DNA of 64,000 nt from Trichobilharzia szidati (lineage: Eukaryota > Platyhelminthes > Trematoda > Strigeidida > Schistosomatidae): contig OX235277.1 in the NCBI GenBank assembly GCA_944472155.2, positions 26,918,804 through 26,982,803 on the forward strand, read 5' to 3'. Positions within the stretch are counted from its first letter, which is position 1. Every line of letters starts with the position of its first letter. The position numbers and the translations under genes were made by a program. The notes below the pieces were generated by a model. The model saw nothing but the letters and a program-made list of their open reading frames with translations, did no database searches and was not told where the DNA came from. Of this stretch, positions 20,416 to 31,583 are shown piece by piece.

Positions 20416-22275
20416 AATAATAATAATTTGCTTTATTCCAGAAACAGTGCTAGTGGTACAGTGTGGAATTTTCAGCAAATATCTACAATATTTGCATCTA
20501 ATTTTATCAAACATTTAAAAGGAGTTATAGGTTTCCAGGCCGTAGGTGTTACGAACTTCCTGGATTTAAAAGGAGTATTTCAAAAATATCAATATAAAGA
20601 CAACAACAAAAAACACACAAAAAAACACAAAAATAATTTTAAAAAATGCGAAAAAGTACCAAGAAGTAGAAAGGAAAATAAATAACATAAAATAATATCT
20701 CAGTATTGGGTAGTGGAAGCTATGATATGATTATGCATGGTGACAGTAAAGCTATAGTCATACAAAAAGTTATGAAATGATATTTAAGAATGTTTATCAC
20801 CAAGATGATCAGTTAATTTGGTTGAAACAACACTAAACAATCATAAAATAACATTTCAGGGTTGTTGTTTTTTATTGTCAGCTCTAATGCGATCTTTGCA
20901 GTGGTAGTGTGAGTAATCCTGCATAATACAAAATTTAAAGATGGTGATAATGGCGTTCACAACCAAGATTGTTAGTTAATATTGCCGAACAAAAAACAAC
21001 AACAACCACAAAAACTAATAATTACATGATGGTTAATGACAGGACAATTTTTTTAGACTCATAGTGCTAATATAGTCGGAACCAGTAGATACACAAAAGA
21101 AGGAATATAGTAAAGTACAAAAAAGTAAGCCAATGTTAATAATTTAGGTAGCTAAGTATGTTTAAGAAAGTGTTCACTATAGAATACAAAATAAGAGTGA
21201 ACTAAAAGAGCCTAAAATTATGTTATTGACAACAAAGCAAGGTATAGGTTTCGCGTTTAACATTGTCTCTGTCACTTAGAACACGGGCCAGGTATGGTAT
21301 CGTTGAGTTCCTGTACTTGGTTGTACGAGCATATATTATTTTGTACTGATTTCTGGTTCTACCTGAGGAGATACAAGATGAGATTTGAGAATAGAGGGGG
21401 TATTGGGGGTTGGAGATTATGGTTTCAGACCATTTTTCGCATGTATTTAGATGCTTTTCTACTAATGAAGTGATGAGCTGACTGAGTTTTACACCACTAG
21501 TCCTACTAACTACCTTCAACATCCTTCTCAGGATGGTATAGTCCTTTTTCAGTAGACCAGGAAAGAATAACGGGGAGCAGTAAAGTAGAATAGGTAAGAT
21601 ACGAGAGTTGACAAATTGTGAAAGTAGAGGTTGGGTGATTCCAGATTGTCTAAGTTTCTTAGTGTAGTAGGTAAGACAGAACTAGACCGAGGTATTTTGC
21701 ATTAGACTTAGTTTCAATTATAGTCCCCTCAATGCAACAGGCTTCATGAGTACTTACTAGTGTTCGTAGATCTCGCTTATGCCTAAATGAGAAGTCAATA
21801 GTCTGGCATTTTGAGGGATTCAGCGTGAGGCCATTTAGTTTAGACCACTGCCTGGTGTCCGACAGGAAGCTATTTAATTTGTCTGAGACTTAATGGGAAG
21901 CGAAACAGTCAGGTCATCTCCATATTTGACGAAGTTGATTTCGTCTGAAAAAAGTAAGTCATGTAAGAAGAAGGAAAAGATAAACGGAGAGAGAACAGCA
22001 CCCTGAGGAACTCCGGCTTCAGTAAGCAAAGGAGAAGAAGATACACCATTATATACCGTGTACTGCATCCTATTAGAGAAGTAAGAGTGGAGCCAGCTGG
22101 TAGCCCAGGGTTCAGTATGCGAAAGGCTAAGCTTGTTTAACAAAAGGCCTGTAGGTACAGAGTCAAAGGCAGATGTATAATCCAGGAACGTACAACGCAC
22201 ATACTTGGCTCCTTTGTCTAAGGATGATATAACGTTGTCATGGAACACAGCAGCATTACTTAATCGGTTCATTTG
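20416..22275 (-). pseudogene. CR1-like non-LTR retrotransposon, RT to 3' end (unit A)
   Basis: On the minus strand 22272-21874 reads 'CTFLDYTSAFDSVPTGLLLN' (RT motif A, F-D), 'MQYTVYNGVSSSPLLTEAGV' + 'PQGAVLSPF' (motif B) and 'VKYGDDLTVSLP' (motif C, YGDD where the unit B copy has YADD). 21522-21223 carries the C-terminus 'NQYKIIYARTTKYRNSTIPYL'. About 800 bp of 3' UTR end in 'ttattattag' complement at 20416. The RT N-terminus and ORF1 are missing. It is inserted in the PLE 3' UTR. Confidence 0.85.
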
Positions 22276-22522
22276 TTTTTCCTAGCCCTTATCGACTACT
22301 ACGTCTACCTGAGCATTTGTTTATTTAATGATGCTGTTTTTCATTATTCTTGTTATCACAGATTACTTCACTTTTTCATCCTTACTATTGATAAAACCAT
22401 TATTATTATTATTATTATGACTAATTGCACAATTTATATTCACCATCGTATTATCCTATAGACAAAACACCATGATTGGTTTATATTTGAACTTTTATTT
22501 GTAAAGTTATGTAGTATTAGAG

Positions 22523-22566
22523 TTAAGCCTGATGAGATCTAATTGAAACCAATATTGTTCGCTTAA
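22523..22566 (+). ncRNA. PLE-arm hammerhead ribozyme (right arm, unit A)
   Basis: Plus strand: TTAAGC 22523-22528, CTGATGA 22529-22535, stem II GAT-cta-ATT, GAAAC 22545-22549, stem III A-C-C-A-A/UUGUU with one C-U mismatch around loop TA, cleavage after C22560, then GCTTAA 22561-22566 pairing fully with the first six bases. All core nucleotides are conserved. Confidence 0.8.
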
Positions 22567-22739
22567 ATGTGTTGTTCTAAATTTTACTATGGGAATATTT
22601 AATATACTTACTAGTAGTTTGGAAGAAAATCTGAAAGATTAGGCAGTAGTAGTACAAGTACGCAGTTTAACTACTGAGGTCGGAAATCTTTAAAATCAAT
22701 AAGTAGCTTTTGTTGTGAAACTAACAATGATAACATCAA

Positions 22740-23150
22740 TAAGAAAGAATATAAGGCATCTACAGTTTTACCACATTAGAAGGAGGCATCTAAAAGCCAA
22801 CGCAGGATTCTTAATAAAGTAGGAATTAGGGTGGCATTTAAGCATACCAACTCACTCAGGTAGGAAAAGCTCTGTAGATTAAAGGACCTGGTGGATACAA
22901 TTAAACAAAATAACATAACTTACAAAATACCTTCCACTGACTGTGAGTGAGGTCAACTACATAGATCGAACTAGCAGATCAGGAGTAGTGAGATTGTGAG
23001 AAGATAAGCATTTAGCTAAGGTTAGAATTATAGACCCCATGAAGATAAGTCATTTAGAAAGAGGAACTGTGTGACTCTATCAAAATAAAATTTTATCCAT
23101 AATGAAGTTATACTCAACAGTCACAGTGTCCAAGTTTTATCCTTATACCT
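22740..23150 (+). pseudogene. PLE linker/GIY-YIG relic, C-x2-C family (unit A)
   Basis: The plus strand reads 'NNDNINKKEYKASTVLPH', 'RILNKVGIRVAFKHTNSLR', 'NNITYKIPSTDCE', 'NYIDRTSRSGVVRL' (G of YIG replaced by D) and 'HLAKVRIIDPMKISHLERGT'. A tail 'ctatcaaaataaaattttatcc' follows. It matches 62830-63300 in order. Several stops are present and the first cysteine of the finger is lost (S). The counterpart is 40880-41290. Confidence 0.7.
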
Positions 23151-23169
23151 TTACCAAGTCTTCGTCTTC

Positions 23170-24400
23170 CGTTACACTCCTTACTTTTCTAACGGCCGTC
23201 TCTAACTGATATCGACATGAAACTTTTCTGGACGATAGTGAGTTGATTCTCATTCTTTGTTAGTTCTTCTTATAGGATACTAACAATACATTTCTCAAGA
23301 ATTAGTATGACTTTTCACTAATACTATGACTTACATCCTAAAACTACAACTTCCGATCATCGTCATCTTATTCTAATTGTCCTGCAGCTAAAATACACGA
23401 CATCCAGCAGCAGTAGTAGATGATATGTGCCTTGGGTGGTCCAACAGTAGAATGCTGCAAAACCGCATTCATTTTTCGGCCAGTACACTTTTAGACTTCC
23501 CCTTATTTACTGGTTGTTTAATAAGCCCGGCAAAGAGGGATGGTTGGGTGGTGTTCAGCTCGCAATGCTGCCACTGTTAGTAAAATTTTGGAGCCCTATG
23601 TGTCTCACACTTGGAACGTAGAGGAGTGAAAAGGCGTACATAAATTAGGTGTGACGATGATAATCAACCATTCTGATAACTTTGCTTTCCTAGTGGAACA
23701 TAGGGCTTCAATCTTTGAAGTCTTTGTATCTATAGTGTTGTTTCTAAGGGGTGGGGTGAGATTGCTAGCCACACATACAAACTTCCTTCTTTTCCAGGCT
23801 AACTATCGCCCTAAGTAAACTAGAAGATATTTAGATGTGTGTGTGTGTTTGTGCGTGTACTTGTCAGCCGCGACTCTAACCCTGGATTGTGTTCATAGTT
23901 GACATGCATATTCTTTCACTGAACCACTGATAAACCATAGATAAAGACACAACCAACCAGACAATCAGTAACCTGATCATGAGATTCAGACGAGTGAGTA
24001 GTTGTCACAGATTACGTGGATTTGCGCTGTGTTGCTTTCATCTGAACACCCCTACCTCTGTTGTTTTACCTAATTCTATTTCAACCGACTTTACTTGTCA
24101 AAGACGGGTATCTTATGGGGTTATCATAATCAACCCATCTCAGTTGATGATTCTCCATAATCTAACCTTCATTATGGAACTGTCTACGTCCACTTCCAAC
24201 ACTATTTACCATACTGTGTGCCATACAACTTGATGAGCAATTGAAAGAGTACATGTGTTATATGCGTGTGTACAGTTAAAGACAATTGATGCTATTCACC
24301 ACCATCAGCCAAAATAACATCATCGATGTTTGTGCATACTGCAGGAAATAGACCATATCGGTCCAATAAAATTTTGTCCGCAAATAGCAACTGGATAGCC
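23170..24400. other. Unit A DNA with a tRNA-like SINE relic
   Basis: No gene. At 23870-23945 the minus strand shows A-box-like 'tggttcagtgaaag' and B-box-like 'ggttagagtcgcgg', a decayed tRNA-derived repeat with a duplicate at 42190-42265. A segment 'tggaacatagggcttcaatc' (23695-23715) resembles the 3' end of the RTE-like family. The interval is collinear with 41565-42750. Confidence 0.45.
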
Positions 24401-24404
24401 CATT

Positions 24405-24600
24405 GCACAAGAGGTAGCTCTTGTGACGTAACCACGTAGATAACTAACTCTTACATTTGAAGCAATCGTTGATGGGTTCCAGTCTTAGTAGGATCAAAAA
24501 CCATCAATCACTGAGGGGAGAGTTGGTGATGACATTTTCATCCAGTTGACGGGCCCCAGTAGAGATGAAACATACATCTTTGATTCCATTGCTTATTTTT
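24405..24600 (+). mobile_element. Smα-like SINE, decayed (unit A)
   Basis: The head 'cattgcacaagaggtagctc' (24401-24420) and a B-box remnant 'gatgggttccagtctt' precede a hammerhead remnant: TTGACGG (24554-24560), stem II GCCC.., 'gatgaaac', 'tttgattccattgctt'. Core positions C3 and A9 are changed. The duplicate is 42757-42925. Confidence 0.65.
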
Positions 24601-25970
24601 AAAATTTTTATTCCTTTATGTTCCTAGATAGGCATAGGGCTTCAAGCCAGAGCTTTGAAGTTTCAGTAGCAGTGGTGTTTATTTCTACGAGATGCGCGGT
24701 TGCTAGCCTCATACTCAACCCTCCCTCTTTAATGGCTTAGCGAGTTAAAGGTATGCGTTGGCCGGGGACTACATGTGACGTGGTTGGCGAGCATTCGACA
24801 GATGTGCCACCAACGCAGGATTCCACTGTTAATCATCATCATCATTCAAAACTTGATATTTCCTAACACCTTTTATCACTGGCAAACAATAAATGCTAAA
24901 CATTTGTTGATTTGTTTGATCAATCCTACTATTTTAAGTAACTTAACAACACCCTCTCACCCACCCGTTGACTGAATTTTAGTAGTTCCATAGTAGCAGT
25001 AACTACATATATATCCACTGGCCATATGTTGTAATAATTGTCATTCATGCATGAGCAAGTGTTCCCTTTTGACCTTAAGCACTCTTGAATAAAAAGAAGT
25101 ATATGTTCTCACCATTAATGTGCTTAAGTCACTGTAGCAACTAACCCCATCCTCCAATGGGTGACTCTGTCAACCACTTACCACATATATACCAAGCTGA
25201 TATTTGGTCATCACTTAATCAGAGAACCAAAACAAAAAACCACCAAAACTCCCAACCCAACCATAATATTGACAGATGTCATGTATTTATTATCAAATAT
25301 TCCCATACAAAAGAAAATATCTTCTCCATCTCATACACCAACCAATCAGTGTTGTTAATATTATTGTCATCAGATTTTTCCCCTGGTCACCTGATCTAAT
25401 AAGGGTAAGCTTGTCTATCGTAAAGTGGGTTTGTGCGCGTGTGTAGCTGATCTAAAACCACACGCACACACCCTAATACGTGGAGGATGTAAATTTTACA
25501 AATGTGAACCTGTTTTATGTTGAGTAGGTGTGAATTAGATTATCTTATAATTTATTATGGATGGATGGATGGTGTGAAACAGCTTTCCCCATAAACCGAG
25601 AACATAGCAGTGACAACCTTATTCAAATTTGTGAAATTAAATCATGCATTATCCTCACTCAGTGTGTCTTAAATGTATGATAACCTAGTTAAGGTTTGAC
25701 CGTAAATAAGGGAACTGAGTATGGAATGTGCCTGATGACGACCAGCTAGTAACTTCAGATATTGAACGTGTTTTGTATCCTCTCTCTCGAACAAGTTGAC
25801 GACATGTCGTTTTGCTTTTTTCTTGAGACAATTTACCTACTTACTGCACACAGACCTACTGAGTGTCAAGTCAATTACTAATTTAATTTAGATTATAGGA
25901 TTTTTTAAAGATCTAGTTTGAATTAATTTCAACTGTCAGATTTCGTCACAAATCAATACATCAGTTAAAG
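24601..25970. other. Unit A DNA without recognised gene
   Basis: Contains an RTE 3'-end-like scrap (24610-24660) and a minus-strand tRNA-like scrap (24740-24810, 'ggtggcacatctgtcgaa'). The site at about 24980-25000 is the empty counterpart of the RTE insertion in unit B. 25150-25400 is open in two frames without motifs. Otherwise nothing. Confidence 0.45.
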
Positions 25971-26115
25971 AGATCATTGAAAATGAGGGATTACTTGGTG
26001 ACTGTTTTATCCTATTATGGGACTCTTCATCAGTTCGTACCTGTGACTCCATCAGACATAGAACCTGAAAACCTTCAGGTTACGAGGCCAAACTCACTGA
26101 CTGACTATTCAGCCA
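25970..26115 (-). mobile_element. HHR/tRNA-like relic of the inverted-repeat HHR family (unit A)
   Basis: The minus strand has a tRNA-like 'gtaacctgaaggttttcagg' and a hammerhead: CTGATGA (26027-26033), AGA bulge, GTCC/GGAT stem II, then ATAAAAC where GAAAC is needed. Only the second core strand is broken. In the duplicate (45598-45730) the second strand is intact but the first reads CCGATGA. Confidence 0.65.
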
Positions 26116-26479
26116 TTTGAGCCGAAATTCAAGGACGAAGCAGAGCTGTCCAGCGCTCTCTTCTGATTTTCAATGATTCCTTTAACTGATGCTGGTTCTT
26201 GAGGAAAAAATTCTGATCGTCGTTTTCTTTTGTTGCTTCATTGCTTTGTTCACTTTCAAATACATACGTACATAGGTTCGAACAAAGTTGATCCAATTCT
26301 GTTACAACGTAGTCCAAAGGATACATCTACTGTTCGAGCACATGGTAAGTTCAGTGTTTAGTTTAAAATTATAAAATGGATGTTCGAAGTACTTTTTTTG
26401 TTCTTAAAACTATGATTATTATTGTTATCAATAACCGCCAACCTTGCCTATCTATCTCTCGTGCTCAGCGGTATGTTAT

Positions 26480-26766
26480 AGCAAGTGATACTGAGGTTAG
26501 CCATAGAGTGTAACATAATAAGGAAAAATTAATCGATGAAATTACTAGGACATGTGTTACGCATGCCATACCGTCGCGTTCCTTGTTGTTCTGGTGTACT
26601 AGTTAACATAGGATGAAACTGGAAAAGAGTTGGGGTGGTCAAATCAAAATATGACATCAGTGCATGAAGTCTTTACCTGTCGGATTTGAGCCGTTTAGAG
26701 AGGTAAAGGATGCTTGGCTAGAGTCGTTGAGTGAGTGAGCAATTGAGAACCACTGTCTGAAGACTA
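26480..26766 (+). pseudogene. Non-LTR retrotransposon C-terminal relic (unit A)
   Basis: Across frameshifts the plus strand reads 'LLGHVLRMPYRRVPCCSG' (26535-26590), 'NWKRVGVVKSKYDISA' and 'KDAWLESLSE' (26705-26740). It is the tail of the LINE family at 3285-4090. The counterpart is 46110-46395. Confidence 0.65.
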
Positions 26767-26777
26767 TTGGTGTCATG

Positions 26778-26958
26778 ATTCCATTATGGGTAAAATTTAT
26801 TGTGATAAAGTCTCACAGGTTATGAGCAATAAATTGTGCTCGAAACATCATTGGTAAATATTACTGTATAACACGGTGTGTGACTTTATCAAAATAAATT
26901 TTACCCATAATGGAATTATACTCTACCACAGTGCACAAGTTTTATTCTCATATCAATG
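26778..26958. mobile_element. PLE-tail palindrome, present only in unit A
   Basis: A near-palindrome: 'attccattatgggtaaaatt' at the left pairs with 'aattttacccataatggaat' at about 26911-26930, and 'aaagtctcaca' with 'tgtgactttat'. The central part 'gtgctcgaaacatcattggt' is the tail motif of the C-x2-C PLE family (compare 6320-6345 and 62635-62665). Flanks TTGGTGTCATG (26767-26777) and TTGGTGTTATA (26959-26969) look like an 11-bp target duplication. Unit B at about 46385-46400 has one copy of the site and no insert. Confidence 0.75.
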
Positions 26959-26969
26959 TTGGTGTTATA

Positions 26970-27617
26970 GTTTAAAATCGTTCTCAGTGATGTAGATCCA
27001 TTCACTGTCTATAAACTTCTAGACCAATTAGACTCTCACAATCTCCATGTCATTATTTTTATCTCCATACATAGCCGTTTACATTACAGTTTCGCTGGAT
27101 TTTGTCCACTTTTGTGAACTTAGTCAGTCACCTAGACTAGTTCACTAAACATTTCTAAGCGCAGGGTAAAAGAGCCAAGGTTTGGTGTGGTGCAATCGCA
27201 ACAGTCATCGGTACAACGCAGAGAAAAAATAAACTTATTCTTTGCTGGGATTTTGAGAAGACCCCGTCCCATTCCGGAGATGTATGATGCCAGTTTGCAA
27301 AGCAAGCAATTTGGTCGGTCGGTAAGTTTTCTATTGATGAAAGTGAATGAAGCAGCTTTGGGGATATAGATACTCTGTGCCATATTTAACACTGGCAAGG
27401 TGTGACATCACACACCTTGTGAGGCGGCGAGTTAGACATGGGCAGGTCAGTGGGATGACACTGCAAAAGGAAACACTGTGAAAAGGAAACTGAAGGCTTG
27501 TGGTGGATATTTATGAAGAGCTAGCTGATGAATACGATGACAGGTAGTCGATTTCAATAGAGACATATCGCTGAAATCCCTACCTTCCTCTCCAGAATGC
27601 AAGGAATGAGTTATGAC
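26970..27617. other. Unit A DNA without recognised gene
   Basis: Collinear with 46400-46995. The overlapping open frames (27132-27398 minus, 27187-27369 plus) are not kept open in unit B, so they are not genes. Confidence 0.5.
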
Positions 27618-27860
27618 AAAATATTTTGATTGGAGACTTGTAACTAGTGTGATGTGTCTAGTCCTTTCTTTGATGCAGACAGAGCCCGAATAGCTCAGTG
27701 GTAACGTCGCTGGCTTCAGGCAGCACTGGGTGACGTGGGTTCGAATCTCAGAAGGGATATGAGTTCCTTCAAGGTTGCAGATACGCCTTGCTGACGAGTG
27801 CCAACCTAGGTGGAAGGCTTCCTGCCGATTGTCTCCAACAATATAATATCATCAAATATA
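27618..27860 (+). mobile_element. tRNA-derived SINE, present only in unit A
   Basis: The tRNA-like head 'gcccgaatagctcagtggta' (A-box, 27688-27707) and 'gacgtgggttcgaatctcag' (B-box, 27733-27752) stand about 45 bp apart, as in a Pol III promoter. A unique 3' body follows. Unit B (around 46995) runs straight across. It is not a tRNA gene: the acceptor stem ends do not pair. Confidence 0.6.
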
Positions 27861-29039
27861 AAATGTTACATACAAAACTGTAGATTAACTTATATTAATT
27901 TTTATACTTGCGTGCATGTATGTCTACCCGTGTATTGGAAATCTTTACTCAACAATCATCTGCATTTCTAAGTATTTGGCATTGAACCACATCTACTATA
28001 GTGTGTTGTCGAGCAATAATGTACGATACCCACTATCTGACTTTGCAAACCTTAATATGGTTGATGGAATAGGATTTGAGCTTGTTCTAACCTAAAAGCG
28101 CCCTCTACTTTTTAAGCCTCTATGTGTCTCAAACTCGAGCTAGCTGAATTCAATCAAAGTCCAGAGTGCTAACCACTCTACACTACCACACTACCACTTA
28201 TTTAAGGACCCTGATTCTAGTCTGTTAGTGTTGTTTATGCATATGTCTTGTTTATAAATGGATTACGTAACAGCCAGCATGTTTTTAATTTAAAATATTT
28301 ACATGTTTAACGACTTACTCATACTTTTAGTTAACAATGATACACTTTGTTACATTAATTTGGGGTAGACTTCAGACTGATTGCATAATAGGCATTCTGT
28401 GTTTGTCTGTGTGCGTGTGCGCGCGTAATGCTGCTGGTAAAACTAACATGTTCCTTTCTTGTATTTCTATTCCATTTATATTTTTAACATTAATTGTAGT
28501 TTTATGACAAAATATTTATCTAAATGTATGTTGGCCATTAGTGGTTTGGAATAATGCTACTATTACTAATAAAAATAATAAGATAAATAGTTGTGTTGTG
28601 TCACTACTTAAGAGGTTTTAGAAATAAACAAAGTTACAAGTTATTATTATTATTATTACTGTGTTACTTTGTTACTAATTAAGTAACAAGATGCATTTAA
28701 ATGCTTTTTTCACTTTTCTCTGACAACTTTTCGGCTGTTTTTTCGGTACACTATCAAATGTGGTCACACGTTCAAACGCTGTATGTGTGTGTGTATATAT
28801 GTCTTTATTTTCATTATGATTAGTTCCGGTTTCTTGTTCAGATGGTGGTGTTGGGCAGACTGTGTATGTGTGTGTGTTACTTATTCCGTTACCCTTCTAC
28901 ATGTTTTAAAGTAAACTGGGCAGAGGCAAGACTCGGACCTGAGACGTGTATTGGTTATGAAAGTCTAGTCATTAAGCTGATAGTGAACCACAGTTGTATT
29001 GAATGCTGTCAAGTAATCGAGGACTTTTTTTCCCTCTTA
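27861..29039. other. Unit A DNA with two tRNA-like scraps
   Basis: Minus-strand tRNA-like remnants lie at 28085-28200 (A-box-like 'tagagtggttagc') and 28890-28995 (B-box 'ggtccgagtctt'; 'ggttcgagtctt' in unit B at about 48100). No gene. TG microsatellites lie near 28400 and 28785. Confidence 0.4.
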
Positions 29040-29520
29040 CTTGGAATAACTAAAAATTTGGTTGGCATTCGTCAACTCACATCATCTCTGGCGTAGACAT
29101 TGATATGTGGCTATCGATCAAAGAACATAGGTACCATGCAGCACTTCTCTTTTTCCTTCTTTATGGCTGTGAGACATGGCGACTGAATGTGTAAGATATG
29201 GTAAGGGCTAGCTGTCATTGACCAGAGATGTTCACGTTTTACTTCCCTTTTTAAGTCTTCTAAATATGGTGAACAAAATAGAGGTTAGACGTAGAGTAGT
29301 GTTAGGTAATGAAAGTAAATCAATCGATTGAGATGGCTAGGAGATGTGTTGAGCATACATAGTCCACCGCCTTCCTCCACAAGTAATGTTAGCTCATATA
29401 AAATTAGGTTGGAAAAGAATTAAAGGCAATAACCTGTGAAGCCTTTAACATTTAGTTTGAGGCTGCGATGTAGGAAGGTGTAGAACTGCCTGGTTGGAGT
29501 CATCGGGTCTCTAAGATCCA
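29040..29520 (+). pseudogene. Non-LTR retrotransposon C-terminal relic (unit A)
   Basis: Split frames read 'RQLTSSLA' (end of open frame at 29096), 'FLLYGCETWRLNV' (29145-29185), 'RLRWLGDVLSIHSPPPSSTS' (29325-29385) and 'KLGWKRI'. Same LINE tail as 3285-4090. The counterpart is 48230-48690. 29521-29884 shows no feature except a (CAGT)n run near 29745. Confidence 0.65.
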
Positions 29521-30326
29521 ATGTCTGAATGGAGAATATTGAAGTTATGGTCCAGAATTGTAGTCAATGGGGCGAATGTATTCACTCTTAGTGCAGTCTC
29601 CGATATTCCACTAAATCCTCATGTTTTTCCATGTTACTTCTCTCTCTCCCTTACTCATTATGGTTCTTTCGAGTCTCTTTGTTTTCTCTCATTTTCTCTA
29701 CCTTTATATGTTACATAGAGGAGTGTAGTGAGTGGAAATCTCTTTGGTCAGTCAGTCAGTCAGTCATTTACATCGACTACTGAGTCGCTTCACATTTTCA
29801 TACTCCTCACTCCTCTAACCTTATACGTGAAAGCAGCACACACTTGAATAAGTGTTTATCATAACCTACTGTAACAACAGAAGACAATGGCCAGGCAACA
29901 GATCGTTTATTTAGGAAATCAACACATATTTATATTTTCATGTACATTATTATAGATTATTGTTAGCAGACAAATACAGTCTTCTGATTGGTTGTTTCTC
30001 ACTGAAAGTTAATCTTCCATCTCTTTGTGGCCGTTTGCTGAATGTCAGATCATCTATATGCTAACTGTATCCGCCTACGCAGTCTTTGTTCTTATTTTTC
30101 TCACGACCAATATTTGGGACATAAACATTGACGTAAATTAATGTCTACCAATTTGGCTAGTAGCCAGCTCTCACCACACTACTACCTTAAGTACTTGATT
30201 GGTCCATTCAAATAAATAGGTACCGAGGGTTTTGAATTCCACTCGGCCAGCTGGTAGTAGTATCATCGACTCCCACGGGATAAATTTGTCCCTACTATAA
30301 ATGAAAGAAAAATATGCCTCTGGCAA

Positions 30327-31088
30327 ATGAATTTTGACCACAACTACAACACTGGTATATATACCTTCGATTGGTGTACACAGTCAGAAGTCAAAAATAA
30401 TAGTAGGGCAGCATTATATACTTCAATTAGTCCAAAACTAGCAACAGAAACTATGCAACAATTACTCTATAGTGATGAAAACATAAAAACGCAATGTTCA
30501 ACTTGGATAGAACTCATAAAATTATGCCTTACAACATACTTCTAATTCAATACTCAAATATATGAACAAATAAAAGGAACACCAATGGGATCGCCCATAT
30601 CAGGATTAATAGCTGAAGCCGTTATGCAAAGATTAGAATTAATAGCTCTACCTATAATTAAACCGAAAATCTGGATACGTTACGTTGATGATACATTTGT
30701 AATAATTAAGAGAAATGATTTAGAATATACCCATAAATTAATAAACAACATATTTGAAGACATCAAATTCACAAGAGAAGAAGAATTAGATAACAAAATC
30801 CCAGTTTTAGATGTCTTAATCAGGAGAACCAACACAGGAGATTTAGAGACACAAGTATATAGAAAATCAACGCACACAGACAGAATACTCAACTATACTA
30901 GCAACAATCCGGTTACTCAAAAACGAAACTGTGTGCAGACATTGTTTAAAAGAGCTCAGACACATTGTAGCGCTCCAGAGCTGAAAAGAATGGAAGAAAA
31001 GTACCTACAAACGGTCTTCAAAAAGAATGGTCATCCACAAAATTTCATCAGAAAGTGCTTAAAGTCGAATCAAAACACCAACAAATAA
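30327..31088 (+). pseudogene. PLE reverse transcriptase, best preserved in the window (one stop)
   Basis: The frame reads 'ALYTSISPKLATETMQQLLY' (30407-30467), then 'IELIKLCLTTYF', a TAA at 30543-30545, then without a shift 'EQIKGTPMGSPISGLIAEAV' (30570-30625), 'WIRYVDDTFVIIKRND' (30672-30720, catalytic Y-V-D-D), 'KIPVLDVLIRRTNTGDLETQ' (30798-30855), 'VYRKSTHTDRILNY' and 'LKRMEEKYLQTVFKKNGHP' (30980-31035). This is the canonical PLE order. One TAA interrupts an otherwise open 750-bp frame, so decay is recent compared with the other PLEs here. The RT N-terminal third is absent. Confidence 0.85.
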
Positions 31089-31175
31089 CCATCATCAAAG
31101 ACCACAAGAAAATTCATTCTACTATAAATAAAATATATCTCTGAAATAACAGCTAGAATACTGGAACCGTTTGAA

Positions 31176-31583
31176 ATGAATGTAGCACACAAACCAGTCA
31201 AGTCGCTTAATTCGATATTATGCAAACCGAAAGATCCAACAGAAAAAGGGGATAAAATTAATACCATTTACAAAATAAATTGTATGAACTGCAACAAGCA
31301 TTACATCGGCCAAAGTGGGCGTCCCCTTCGAATTATAATCCAAGAACACAAATCAGCCGTGAAAAGACACGATATGTATTCTTTAGTATCAATGCATATA
31401 GACAATTATGGTCATCAATTTGATTGGGATAATGTCAAAATCTTAGACAGAGGAAACACCAAAAGTGCAGTCAGGGAATTCCTAGAAGCCTGGTACTCAA
31501 ACGAAAGTGCAATTAACAAACACGTTAATATAGATGAAATATACCGACTAATAAGTAGTAAATCAGGTGACCAGAAAGTTTAA
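31176..31583 (+). pseudogene. PLE GIY-YIG endonuclease domain, intact frame
   Basis: 135 codons: 'LNSILCKPKDPTEKGDKINT', 'IYKINCMNCNKHYIGQSGRP' (C-x2-C, Y-I-G, R; 31267-31325), 'LRIIIQEHKSAVKRHD', 'HIDNYGHQFDWDNVKILDRG' (31405-31455) and 'AVREFLEAWYSNESAINKHV' (31470-31530, the E and N expected late in a GIY-YIG nuclease). It ends at the stop following position 31580. It follows the RT by about 90 bp with a frame break, where an intact PLE would have one ORF. All signature residues I can check are in place. Confidence 0.85.

Larger units (their letters stand above)
19487..22590 (+). mobile_element. PLE with inverted HHR-bearing arms, containing a SINE and a CR1-like element (unit A)
   Basis: Left arm 19487-19690 and right arm 22395-22590 are inverted copies: 'aacacatttaagcgaacaat', 'atcatggtgttttgtctata', 'gtgaatataaattgtgcaat'. 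Between them, in order, are an antisense Smα-like SINE (19696-19890), the GIY-YIG end of the PLE (19925-20300), its 3' UTR, and a minus-strand CR1-like element (20416-22275). The duplicate at 37247-40745 has the same nest, so all these insertions predate the duplication. Confidence 0.8.

Noticed and set aside
27686..27758. Possible tRNA gene in the 27.7-kb SINE
   Set aside because: The ends do not pair as an acceptor stem, and the segment continues into a repeat body absent from unit B.
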